Below, one piece after another: positions 15,824-22,446 of a stretch of DNA of 30,378 nucleotides (the stretch's first letter is position 1; the number at the start of each line of letters is the position of its first letter). Location: positions 1 through 30,378 of the IMG/VR virus record IMGVR_UViG_3300032665_000138; one strand, written 5' to 3'. Both the position numbers and the translations under genes were made by a program. A model generated the notes under the pieces. The model had not been told where the DNA came from. It did no database searches and saw nothing but the letters and a program-made list of their open reading frames with translations. The stretch comes from a virus.

Positions 15824-16309
15824 CTAAAGGGCGCACCACTGGCTGTTCGCGCCAGCCACGATGCAGGTGAGCAGGGCGCCCTTGGCGGACGCTGTGGTGT
15901 AGGCGGCATTGGCCGCGCCCGCATTGATGGTTGCGGAGCCACCAGCAGGCGGGTAGATCAGCAGGGCCTGGGCCACCGGGTTGGTGATCAGGATCTGTCG
16001 GCCCACGATGGCGTCAGCCGCAGCCAACACCACACCGTTCGTGCCAGACGCGCCGCTGACGGGGTAGATGTTGCCAGCGAGGGCGGGCAGAGCACCCGCG
16101 TTGCCCTGGGTCGTGCCCGCGGCGGCCGTGGTCGGGGCCGGAATGGTCGCCTCCTGCAGGTAGGCGAAGACGGCGCCGGCCTGGATGGCAAAGGGCACAT
16201 CAGCGGGGTTCACGTTGATGATGCCGAAGGCGTTGGGGACGTAGGTCGTTCCGCTGGGGCCGGTGAACGCTTCACCAAGGACAACGGAAACCATCGGGAC
16301 AGTGGCCAT
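15824..16309 (-). CDS. Hypothetical decoration-like virion protein
   Basis: A 161-residue protein. The C-terminal half, 'GVVLAAADAIVGRQILITNP' through 'LTCIVAGANSQWCAL', is a beta pattern that I know from many small phage proteins of unknown or decoration role. The N-terminal part (MATVPMVSVVLGEAFTGPSG) is Gly/Val-rich. It is the first gene after a 64-base gap, is preceded by GGAGGT at five bases, and is followed by the endolysin. It may therefore begin a late transcript. No membrane segment. Function not certain. Confidence 0.6.
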   Translation of the reverse strand: MATVPMVSVVLGEAFTGPSGTTYVPNAFGIINVNPADVPFAIQAGAVFAYLQEATIPAPTTAAAGTTQGNAGALPALAGNIYPVSGASGTNGVVLAAADAIVGRQILITNPVAQALLIYPPAGGSATINAGAANAAYTTASAKGALLTCIVAGANSQWCAL

Positions 16310-16373
16310 GGAATACCTCCATGACCAGCGTTGGGTTCACCTTGTGTCATTACCTTCAAACTGTGACAAAACT
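16310..16373 (-). promoter_or_regulatory. Short intergenic gap with a TGTCA/TGACA dyad, candidate late promoter region
   Basis: This gap is one of the few real breaks in the leftward operon. On the plus strand TGTCA lies at 16345-16349 and TGACA at 16364-16368, an inverted pair with 14 bases between. On the minus strand TATAAA lies just at the end of the preceding gene, about 60 bases before the start of the 15824-16309 gene, with only a weak -35-like sequence. A Mor-family gene lies right upstream, and Mor proteins activate promoters carrying a dyad without a good -35. A binding role is inference; no transcript data are visible. Confidence 0.35.
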
Positions 16374-16565
16374 TTATAGGGATTGCTGCTCAGAGATTAA
16401 AAAGGCCCTTGGGATCAATTTGATGGTGTGCATAGGGTAATCGTTGCCACCGAATGATATGTCCCACTCCATTTCGCCGGCTTCCACACGGTCGGCGAGA
16501 CGCCGAAGATGGTCAGCCGTCAACTTATCCCCAACCGGGTCCTTCTTGATGGTCTCCGAACTCAT
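16374..16565 (-). CDS. Small hypothetical protein following the Mor-like activator
   Basis: A 63-residue protein, MSSETIKKDPVGDKLTADHL to RAFLISEQQSL. It has a helix 'TADHLRRLADRVEAGEMEW' followed by strands. I do not recognise the family. The start at 16565 was chosen because it overlaps the Mor-like stop as ATGA; the longer frame to 16712 is a shadow. It may work with the activator, but only position suggests that. It is the last gene before the 64-base gap. Confidence 0.6.
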   Translation of the reverse strand: MSSETIKKDPVGDKLTADHLRRLADRVEAGEMEWDISFGGNDYPMHTIKLIPRAFLISEQQSL

Positions 16566-16798
16566 GCCGCCCCCGACCGCCATACCCGGTAGACCGTGCA
16601 GACGCTTACATGGTAATCCTTCGCCAGCGCATGCGCATCCGTCCTCCGGTCCTGGATGATCGCTTTGTAGCGCCGCACCCGCCGGTAGCTGTGCACGGTC
16701 GGGACGTACCACTGCCGCCCGCCCGCCACAAGCAGGAAGGCCTCGACGTCCAGGTCAGGGCAGAGCTGCTGGAGGATTTGGAGGATGTCGTCGGTCAT
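16562..16798 (-). CDS. Mor-family transcriptional activator
   Basis: A 78-residue DNA-binding protein, MTDDILQILQQLCPDLDVEA to YRVWRSGAA. The order, 'FLLVAGGRQWYVPT' (about 21-34) then a basic helix 'YRRVRRYKAIIQDRR' and a helix-turn-helix 'AHALAKDYHVSVCTVYRVW' (about 55-73), is that of the Mor/C family of Mu-like phages, in which a dimer binds a dyad upstream of middle or late promoters. It is shorter than Mu Mor (about 130 residues), having lost part of the N terminus. It lies upstream of the virion genes, so a late-gene activator role is likely. It is coupled by ATGA on both sides. Confidence 0.75.
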   Translation of the reverse strand: MTDDILQILQQLCPDLDVEAFLLVAGGRQWYVPTVHSYRRVRRYKAIIQDRRTDAHALAKDYHVSVCTVYRVWRSGAA

Positions 16799-16956
16799 CG
16801 TGGCACCCGATTACCTGTGGCACGAAGTGCAGCTTCGAAAAGTTGACAGATCAAAGGCGCGACCCCACCTCGACCCCTGTGCCAACGAAGAAATATCTTG
16901 GCTTTTTTGAGCCCGTGTCGATTTAACTTGCCGAGGTGTGAGATGGGCCGAGTCAT
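16795..16956 (-). CDS. Very small basic protein between two ATGA overlaps
   Basis: A 53-residue protein, MTRPISHLGKLNRHGLKKAK to GNRVPR. It is strongly basic, with many Arg, Lys and His and no membrane segment. The stretch would look empty by length alone, but the ATG at 16956 overlaps the preceding stop (ATGA) and its own stop overlaps the Mor-like ATG (ATGA). This double coupling is the same as at most junctions in this operon and is the main support. Function unknown; the basic character could mean nucleic-acid binding. Confidence 0.6.
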   Translation of the reverse strand: MTRPISHLGKLNRHGLKKAKIFLRWHRGRGGVAPLICQLFEAALRATGNRVPR

Positions 16957-17156
16957 CGTGGCGCTCCACAGGACGGGCAGCGCACGGCTGCAGTGATGAC
17001 GACGAGGGTCTGGCAGTAGGCGCAGCGCGGGTTCCGCTGCTCGAACAACTTCACAGGGAAGTATCGGCAGGGCGGAAGGTCATAGGAAACCATGCCGCCG
17101 ATGGCGAACCCCTTGTGGGTCATGGGAGGAATGAGGTGTGGCTGAGGTGTGCTCAT
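16953..17156 (-). CDS. Small zinc-ribbon protein
   Basis: A 67-residue protein, MSTPQPHLIPPMTHKGFAIG to RCPSCGAPR. The C-terminal half holds two CxxC pairs, Cys45/Cys48 in 'CAYC' and Cys60/Cys63 in 'CPSC', a zinc-ribbon pattern. The start at 17156 overlaps the stop of the next gene upstream as ATGA; the extended frame to 17231 is a shadow. It is one of two zinc-ribbon genes in a row. Such proteins in phages bind DNA, RNA or RNA polymerase, but the target here is unknown. Confidence 0.65.
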   Translation of the reverse strand: MSTPQPHLIPPMTHKGFAIGGMVSYDLPPCRYFPVKLFEQRNPRCAYCQTLVVITAAVRCPSCGAPR

Positions 17157-17392
17157 GGCTTGATCCCCACACCATGCAACCACTCGGCATCGGCGGCACC
17201 CAGTTTTAGTCCGGCTTCCCGGCGACAACAACCTTCATACCGGGAGAACCCCTGGAAGGCGGTGGGCTCAGGCTCAGCGGGCACATCCAGCAAAAAAGCC
17301 GTGTCCCCGCAATAAATACATAGGAATGCATCCTTGCTGATCTGGTTCGGACCAAGAGAGAACATGGGCCACTTGCAGCGCGGGCAGTTCAT
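17153..17392 (-). CDS. Small zinc-ribbon protein, second of a pair
   Basis: A 79-residue protein, MNCPRCKWPMFSLGPNQISK to WLHGVGIKP. It has Cys3/Cys6 in 'CPRC' and Cys25/Cys28 in 'CIYC', a complete N-terminal zinc ribbon, plus 'CC' at 55-56 and a helical C-terminal part. The start at 17392 overlaps the upstream stop as ATGA; an upstream in-frame ATG at 17416 is less likely. It neighbours another zinc-ribbon gene. Function unknown. Confidence 0.65.
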   Translation of the reverse strand: MNCPRCKWPMFSLGPNQISKDAFLCIYCGDTAFLLDVPAEPEPTAFQGFSRYEGCCRREAGLKLGAADAEWLHGVGIKP

Positions 17393-17499
17393 GGAATCAC
17401 CCTCACCGTCCCGCACTTCCAGTGCCCTGCCACGATGGCGCAGAACGTCGCGCTCGCCTTGAGGTAGGCGGGCCAGTGGATGATGGGGATGATTTTCAT
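17389..17499 (-). CDS. 36-residue protein with a hydrophobic core
   Basis: The frame reads MKIIPIIHWPAYLKASATFC to CGTVRVIP. It starts in an ATGA overlap with the preceding gene's stop and ends in another ATGA with the following gene's start, which supports it despite its size. It is hydrophobic in the middle ('ATFCAIVAGHW'), but too short to call a membrane protein safely. No family is recognised. Confidence 0.5.
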   Translation of the reverse strand: MKIIPIIHWPAYLKASATFCAIVAGHWKCGTVRVIP

Positions 17500-17720
17500 T
17501 CCGGCTCCCTCATAAGACGCCCTAACTTGGCTAAACGCACGATATAGAACACCCTGTCGTACTCGACAATTCCCTCGTCCTGCCACTTGTTCACCAGGTG
17601 GTAGACCCGCTCGGACCGCATGGTGGTGAAGGCCGGCTGGAGGTCGATCTCCTGTTCCGGGTCCGGCACGCTCATAATTGAATTGAGTAAACGGGTTTCG
17701 TCGTCTGGACGGTCTGGCAT
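17496..17720 (-). CDS. Small protein resembling a winged helix, start overlapping terminase
   Basis: A 74-residue protein, MPDRPDDETRLLNSIMSVPD to LGRLMREPE. The part 'MRSERVYHLVNKWQDEGIVE' followed by 'YDRVFYIVRLAKLGRLM' looks like the recognition helix and wing of a small winged-helix DNA-binding protein (inference). Two starts are possible. The ATG at 17720 has a strong AAGGAG five bases upstream and overlaps the terminase end by 49 bases. The ATG at 17675 would give 59 residues and the usual ATGA overlap with the terminase stop, but without a good ribosome site. I chose 17720. Confidence 0.6.
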   Translation of the reverse strand: MPDRPDDETRLLNSIMSVPDPEQEIDLQPAFTTMRSERVYHLVNKWQDEGIVEYDRVFYIVRLAKLGRLMREPE

Positions 17721-19186
17721 TCCTTCTCCTTTCCCTCAAGCCAACCCAGAAAACCCTGGGCGGTCATGCCAAGCACGATGTAGCGCACCAGCTGCGTGAA
17801 GGCGTCCACGTCATCGTCGTGGGCCATCTTCGGGAAGCCGTAGAGGTGATTCAGGAAGTCGTCCACCCATTCGGCGCCTTCCGGCAGGTAGACATTCCCC
17901 GCCTCCCAGAACGGCGCGCAGGTGTTCGCCCGCGACACCTTGTCCGTGTCGGCCTTGACCGCCCGCACGGGCAATAGGGTGTCGTTCGTGAGCTCCTGGA
18001 TGAGCGACTGGCCGGATGCCTTGTCCTCGATCAGGAACACGTCCGGCCGCCAGCGGTCGCCCATCAACCGAGCCTTAACCTTCAGGTCGGGATAGCTCGC
18101 CTGCTCTTTCCACCGGTCCAACAGGTAGAGCCCGGCGTGGCCCGCCTCCTCGCACTGGCCCGCGGCCAGAATCACACTGAAGTCCGCGCTTTCCTTTTCC
18201 TTGAAGGCGGTGTCCGCCGACAGGAAGGTGGCTGTGAACTTCGGGATGCCACGATAGAACTTGACGTAGCCCCGCCGGAAGATCTCGCCTTCCTTGGCCG
18301 AGGGGCGCTGCTGGTGCTGGCCGGCATAACCCGAGCTGCCCTTGATCCGCTTCTCGGCCGCCACCACGTCAGGCGGAAAACGTGCGGGGAAGAACAACTC
18401 GCCCTCCACCGTGCGGGGGTCCGTCCACCCCAACGGCGTGGGCACGAAGTCCGGGTCGGTAGGCTGGGGCGCCTCGTACTCCTGCCGGACGATCAGGAAG
18501 GCCCAGTCCTGCTTGTCCTTCTCCAGGATATGGCCAGTCAGGTCCTCTTCATGCAGGCGCTGCTGGATGATGCAGCGGTGCCCTGTGGTGAGGTCGTTGA
18601 GCCGGTTCGATGCGGCGTCATCCCACCAGGTGATGATCTGGTCCCGCTCCGCCTTGCCGCCCGCGGCGTCATTCGGGTCATCCACGAACATGTCGTCCGC
18701 CCGGTCCCCGGTGATCTTCGACCCGGCCGGCTGAGCCTTACGGAAGCCCGTCCGGCTGTTCCGGTAATGCCCCTTGGCATTCTGATCCTTGGACCACCCC
18801 CAGGAGGGCTTGAACAGCCGCTGGTACCAGTCGCTGTCCAGGATGTCGCGGCACTTCATGCTGTCCCGCATGGCCACGCCCTCGTTCCCAGAGAGGAACA
18901 GGCCCCGCCAGGACGGGTTGCGCGTCCACATCCAGGCGGGCACGGCCACAGACAGGATGCTGGACTTCATGGAGCCGGGCGGCACGTTGATGATCAAGTT
19001 CCGAATGACCCGGCCGTCCTTGACCAGCCGATCCTCCAGGAGGGCCTGCACATGGTCACAGATCACGTCGATGTGCCAGTTCCAGACCAGGGGTGTAGTG
19101 GGCTCGTAGATGGGCCAGGACTGTTTGACGAACTCGGCGAGGGACAGACGCCCCTTGGCTGCGCGAATCCGGTCCAACCGGTTCAT
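17672..19186 (-). CDS. terL: Terminase large subunit
   Basis: A 504-residue packaging motor and nuclease. The ATPase part has a Walker A-like 'VPPGSMKS' at 68-75 and a Walker B 'ADDMFVDD' at about 163-170. The nuclease part has Asp325 in 'FLSADTAFKE', Glu387 in 'FLIEDKASG' and Asp457-459/Asp461 in 'MAHDDDVDAF', a RNase-H-like metal site. The length is usual for the family. It pumps DNA into the prohead through the portal and cuts the concatemer. Its ATG overlaps the small subunit's stop (ATGA). Unusually, the portal is over 5 kb away rather than next to it. Confidence 0.95.
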   Translation of the reverse strand: MNRLDRIRAAKGRLSLAEFVKQSWPIYEPTTPLVWNWHIDVICDHVQALLEDRLVKDGRVIRNLIINVPPGSMKSSILSVAVPAWMWTRNPSWRGLFLSGNEGVAMRDSMKCRDILDSDWYQRLFKPSWGWSKDQNAKGHYRNSRTGFRKAQPAGSKITGDRADDMFVDDPNDAAGGKAERDQIITWWDDAASNRLNDLTTGHRCIIQQRLHEEDLTGHILEKDKQDWAFLIVRQEYEAPQPTDPDFVPTPLGWTDPRTVEGELFFPARFPPDVVAAEKRIKGSSGYAGQHQQRPSAKEGEIFRRGYVKFYRGIPKFTATFLSADTAFKEKESADFSVILAAGQCEEAGHAGLYLLDRWKEQASYPDLKVKARLMGDRWRPDVFLIEDKASGQSLIQELTNDTLLPVRAVKADTDKVSRANTCAPFWEAGNVYLPEGAEWVDDFLNHLYGFPKMAHDDDVDAFTQLVRYIVLGMTAQGFLGWLEGKEKECQTVQTTKPVYSIQL

Positions 19187-19749
19187 GTGATACCCCGGGC
19201 CTTGGTCTCCAAGCGCTCCAGGTGGTCCAGTTCCTCCATGGACAGGTTGGAATAGTCGGGCTCGTCCTCTGGGGTCTCAGGGAGTGCTTCTTTGCCCTTA
19301 CTCGCAGCCAGTAGGGCTGTGCCCGTCTGTGCTGCCTGGTTGGCCGTCACGGTGATGGCGGCGATGTCCCGCAGCACCTCCGAGTTGACCTTGCCATCCT
19401 GTCCCAGGGCCTGCTTCACCTTCCCATTGGCGATCTCAGCCAACTGGGCAGCCGTGTCAGAGCCCGCCTTAGCGGCCCGCGTCAGGTTCAGGCTGATGGA
19501 CTTCAGGTCATCAGCCAGCCTCACAGCGAGCGGTCGTTCCGATTCAGGAAGAGCCGCAAGCGCCTTACTTGCTTCAACTAGTTTGTTTGCAACCGTTCGT
19601 ATTCGTTCTTTCTTTTCTGAACACCGTCCAGAAATGTTTGATTTAGAAACGCCAAACTCCGCCGCAAGCGCACCCATGGAGTCCCCAGCGACCACCCGCC
19701 GCTTAATTTCGTCCCACTGCTCGGGAGTAAGCTTGGAGTGACGTCCCAT
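19183..19749 (-). CDS. terS: Terminase small subunit
   Basis: A 188-residue DNA-recognition protein directly upstream of the large subunit. Residues about 8-45 form a helix-turn-helix ('LTPEQWDEIKRRVVAG', 'MGALAAEFGVSKSNISGRC'); the middle is long helix with 'LAVRLADDLKSISLNLTRAAK', and the end is acidic ('EDEPDYSNLSMEELDHLERL'). This is the normal small-terminase outline, with a DNA-binding head, an oligomerising helix core and a C-terminal contact to the large subunit. Part of the gene (about 19560-19660) is clearly richer in A and T than its surroundings, which may mark the packaging site. Coupled to both neighbours. Confidence 0.85.
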   Translation of the reverse strand: MGRHSKLTPEQWDEIKRRVVAGDSMGALAAEFGVSKSNISGRCSEKKERIRTVANKLVEASKALAALPESERPLAVRLADDLKSISLNLTRAAKAGSDTAAQLAEIANGKVKQALGQDGKVNSEVLRDIAAITVTANQAAQTGTALLAASKGKEALPETPEDEPDYSNLSMEELDHLERLETKARGIT

Positions 19750-20150
19750 TAGGCCGCCACTTGTCCCTCAAACTGAGCCAGCGCCGATACCACCGAGTCA
19801 GCCCAGAATGCAATGGCACCCTTGGCAACCAGCAGCGCCAGCATGGACACCTGGGCATTCGTGGGCTTGCCACCAGGCGCCTTGACCTCAATGTAGATCG
19901 CACGCCCAGAAGGTGGAACGACCCCCACGAGGTCAGGGAACCCTGCAGGGGTGGACGAGTAGCCCCCCTGACCCGCAGCACGCCCCTGACGCATCCCTGC
20001 GGCCCCGGAATCGACATGGACGAGGGCAATATTGAATTTCAACCTGAAGGCGTCCTGGATGGCTCGCTGAACGGCCTTCTCGGGTTGAGCCTTTCGTTTG
20101 CGCTTGGGGGCGCAAAGACCAAGGCCCCAGACAGGGGAAGGGATAGTCAT
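19749..20150 (-). CDS. VRR-NUC domain nuclease
   Basis: A 133-residue protein. 'GFPDLVGVVPPSG' and then 'AIYIEVKAPGGKPTNAQ' give the PD-(D/E)xK catalytic set, with Asp73, Glu88 and Lys90 and Gln100 after them, as in phage VRR-NUC nucleases. Arg/Lys-rich text at 15-20 may help bind DNA. The ATG at 20150 is preceded by GAGGTG at suitable distance; a GTG at 20156 also exists. The family acts on branched or flap DNA. Here it is the first gene of the packaging block and is coupled by TAATG to the small terminase, so it may process DNA before packaging (inference). Confidence 0.88.
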   Translation of the reverse strand: MTIPSPVWGLGLCAPKRKRKAQPEKAVQRAIQDAFRLKFNIALVHVDSGAAGMRQGRAAGQGGYSSTPAGFPDLVGVVPPSGRAIYIEVKAPGGKPTNAQVSMLALLVAKGAIAFWADSVVSALAQFEGQVAA

Positions 20151-20156
20151 GGGCAC

Positions 20157-20403
20157 ACCTCACGGTTGAGAGGGGCCAACCCCTCTCGTTTTGAAAACCC
20201 CTCTCCGAAAATTTCCTTAGAGAGATAAGGGATAGAGAGAGGAGAGAGGGGTGAGAGAGGTATATAGAGAAAGGACGTAGAAACAGACAGTGAAGAAAAG
20301 GGAGGATTGGAAATCGACCTCCGGCCTCTCACCCCTCTCAGACGGCATAGCTGCGCACTTCCAACCCCTCTCGGAGACCACCCTCTCACCCCTCTCACCC
20401 CTC
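20157..20403. repeat. Non-coding region with 9-base repeats TGAGAGGGG and a purine-rich tract
   Basis: No gene is supported here. The plus strand has six copies of CCCCTCTC at 20180, 20198, 20332, 20365, 20389 and 20398 (first bases), and near copies at 20325 and 20381. The last three form a tandem run of 9-base units that reaches into the primase stop codon. Two inverted copies, GAGAGGGG, lie at 20168 and 20244. Between about 20216 and 20305 the plus strand is almost only A and G. Candidate roles are an origin, an operator array or a processing site; nothing in the sequence decides this. Confidence 0.8.
20168..20187. other. Perfect 8-base hairpin upstream of the VRR-NUC gene
   Basis: GAGAGGGG (20168-20175) and CCCCTCTC (20180-20187) form a perfect stem with a four-base CCAA loop on the plus strand. 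It ends about 17 bases before the nuclease ATG on the minus strand and has only four Ts on the plus strand after it, so it is not a convincing terminator. In the leftward mRNA it would lie just ahead of the ribosome site of the nuclease gene and could control translation or be cut by a processing enzyme (inference). Confidence 0.55.
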
Positions 20404-22446
20404 TCATTCCTGCGGAGGAATCCATACCGCAACCCTTCTTTCTCCAGTGAGTTGTCTCGTCCACCCATTCCGTCGAAGGAGTTTCCCGAGCCTTTGGCCG
20501 GCGGCGTTCGTGTGCTGCGCGGCCGGGATGCCCATGTGAGTGAGGAGGCCCGACAGGCTGTAGCCGGCCGGTCGCTCCTGAGTAGCTCGACGGGCGGCGC
20601 TGTCGATGAGTTCCACCGCCTGGTGGATCAACTCCTCCCAGGGGTCCTCCGCCTCGAACCGGGTGGCATCCTTGGCCCGCAGGTTCTCCCGGGTCTGGTC
20701 CAGCCAGTGGGGAATCTTGTGGGCCTCCAAGTCCATAGCCTCGGCCCAGAGCTGCTCGCGCCAGTCTCTGAGGAGGTCCAGGTCGATCTGCGTGCAGTTG
20801 ATCGGCCAGAAGCGCCGGGAGCCTGTGGGGTCAAAAAGGAAGGATTCCTGGTTTGTCGTGCCGACCAGGAATCCCGAGCGCTTGAAGGCCAGGGCTGTGC
20901 GACCGTAGGGTGGGCGGTAGACATCCTCGGAAGAGGAGAGGAAGGACTTCACCCGCTCGATGGCCTTGGTCCCGGTGGTGTGGTCCAGCTCGGCAAGCTC
21001 GGTGCACCAATTCCGGTGCATAACCATGAAGCCGTCCTTGGATTCCACGTCCAGGGGGCTGTCGCCAAACCACTGGTCCCCGATGAGGGTGTGCCAGAAG
21101 GTGGACTTGCCGAGCCCCTGGTTCCCAACGAGGACGGGAAGGGTGTCGAGCTTCGTGCCGGGCCGCAGGACGCGCCGGCAGGCGCCGACCATCGTGCACC
21201 GCAGGTAGTGGGTGGACAGGGGGCTCTCGGCGAGGAGGACCTCCTTGGCCACCCGGTGGATCCGCTCCTCCCCGTCCCAACGCAGGGCCTTCAGCCACTC
21301 CCGGACGGGGTGGATGGTGGTCTCCATGGCTTGGGCCATGATCTTGGAGGCCATCTCCTCACGGCCGAAGGCCACCCCGTGATGATCCTCGATCCGCTCC
21401 TGCGCCCAGTCGATGAAAGCGTCAGTCACGTCCTTCTTGTTGAACATGACAGCCTGGGTCATCTCGTTCATGGCCAGCGCCGGTCCCCAGGCGGGGTCGA
21501 GCCGGAGGATCTTGGCGAGGTTGCCCGGGGTCTTCTTGATCGTCCCGTTCTTGGTGTGAGTGAGGACGTCCTGGAGGGTGACTTCGCCCCCCTCGTCCAG
21601 GGTGGGGGCGGGCGCCAGTGGGGTGTAGGCCGTGCGCAGAGGCTCGGCCTCGAGGAGGTAGCCGAAGGGCTCGGACCCGTTCTCCCGGGCGCTGGTGACC
21701 TTGGTGAGGAGGTCAGACTCAGACCAGGGGGGCACGCACTTCGAATTCCACGCCATGAGGTATTCGAGTGCCTGCTGGTCGCCCAGGTCGAAGCCGCGGA
21801 CCAGTTTGCATGCCACCCGGAAGGTGTGCACGTCGCCGCCCTGGCCTTCCACGGCGCCCGGTGTGGCGTCTAGGTAGGCCACCACGCGCTTGTCCCCGTC
21901 AGCATGCGCCACACGGGGCAGGGGCGTGACCCGGGCCCCAAGCCAGGCCGGTTGGAATAGGGGGAGGGTGGCGCCGGGTGCCCAGTTGCCCTCCTCCTCG
22001 TACATCGCGCCGTTCGGATGGATCGAGCCGGGCGCCACGACATAGCCGCCGTCGCCGCGCACGTCCAGAGCCATGCCACCTAGCTTCACATTGTTCTTGA
22101 TGGTGACGCCCGGGTGGCGGAAGAAGAAGTGCTTCCCTTTGCCGGTGCGGGTGCGCATGGGGCTCGGGTGGTTCGCCTGGAGCCAGTTCACGGCGTCCAG
22201 GCTGTCGCCGTCCACCGCCACCAGCTCGGAGATGGCGCCCGTGACGATGCCGATGTTCAGGTCCACCCCGCCGTCGAACCACTCGCGCACCTCGTCAACG
22301 GTGGCGCGGTGCTCCTGGTAGGGCTTCCATGAGGCCAGGGCGGGGCGCTTGTCCCGGGCCTTGAGGGGAATGACTGAGAACCCCAGGGACAGGAGGCGCA
22401 GTGCCTGGTCCAGGGGGTTCGGACGGTGGTGAGGGGCGGCGGTCAT
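20404..22446 (-). CDS. Primase-polymerase with VapE/VirE-type helicase domain
   Basis: A 680-residue replication protein. The N-terminal part (about 10-200) is a PrimPol domain: 'LLSLGFSVIPLKARDKRPAL', 'ISELVAVDGDSLDAV' with Asp79 and Asp81 as likely metal ligands, and 'RTGKGKHFFFRHPG'. The C-terminal part (about 330-640) is a VirE/VapE-like ATPase with Walker A 'GNQGLGKS' (441-448), 'NWCTELAEL' and 'GTTNQESFLFDPTGSRRFW', the family's signature. It would prime and unwind phage DNA. The repeat-rich region right after its stop is a candidate origin. It is coupled to the HNH gene upstream by ATGA. Confidence 0.92.
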   Translation of the reverse strand: MTAAPHHRPNPLDQALRLLSLGFSVIPLKARDKRPALASWKPYQEHRATVDEVREWFDGGVDLNIGIVTGAISELVAVDGDSLDAVNWLQANHPSPMRTRTGKGKHFFFRHPGVTIKNNVKLGGMALDVRGDGGYVVAPGSIHPNGAMYEEEGNWAPGATLPLFQPAWLGARVTPLPRVAHADGDKRVVAYLDATPGAVEGQGGDVHTFRVACKLVRGFDLGDQQALEYLMAWNSKCVPPWSESDLLTKVTSARENGSEPFGYLLEAEPLRTAYTPLAPAPTLDEGGEVTLQDVLTHTKNGTIKKTPGNLAKILRLDPAWGPALAMNEMTQAVMFNKKDVTDAFIDWAQERIEDHHGVAFGREEMASKIMAQAMETTIHPVREWLKALRWDGEERIHRVAKEVLLAESPLSTHYLRCTMVGACRRVLRPGTKLDTLPVLVGNQGLGKSTFWHTLIGDQWFGDSPLDVESKDGFMVMHRNWCTELAELDHTTGTKAIERVKSFLSSSEDVYRPPYGRTALAFKRSGFLVGTTNQESFLFDPTGSRRFWPINCTQIDLDLLRDWREQLWAEAMDLEAHKIPHWLDQTRENLRAKDATRFEAEDPWEELIHQAVELIDSAARRATQERPAGYSLSGLLTHMGIPAAQHTNAAGQRLGKLLRRNGWTRQLTGERRVAVWIPPQE

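Noticed and set aside
20221-20290. TATATA near 20261 as a minus-strand -10 box
   Set aside because: No acceptable -35 was seen at 15-19 bases, and the A/G-rich context makes chance matches likely.
20147-20468. Two minus-strand frames of 83 and 105 residues with RGERGE/RGVRGV text
   Set aside because: The text is only the translated 9-base repeats, and both begin inside the primase gene; I treat the region as non-coding.
20290-21873. 527-residue open frame on the plus strand
   Set aside because: It is antisense to the primase-helicase, which has clear Walker and PrimPol motifs, and begins inside the repeat region.
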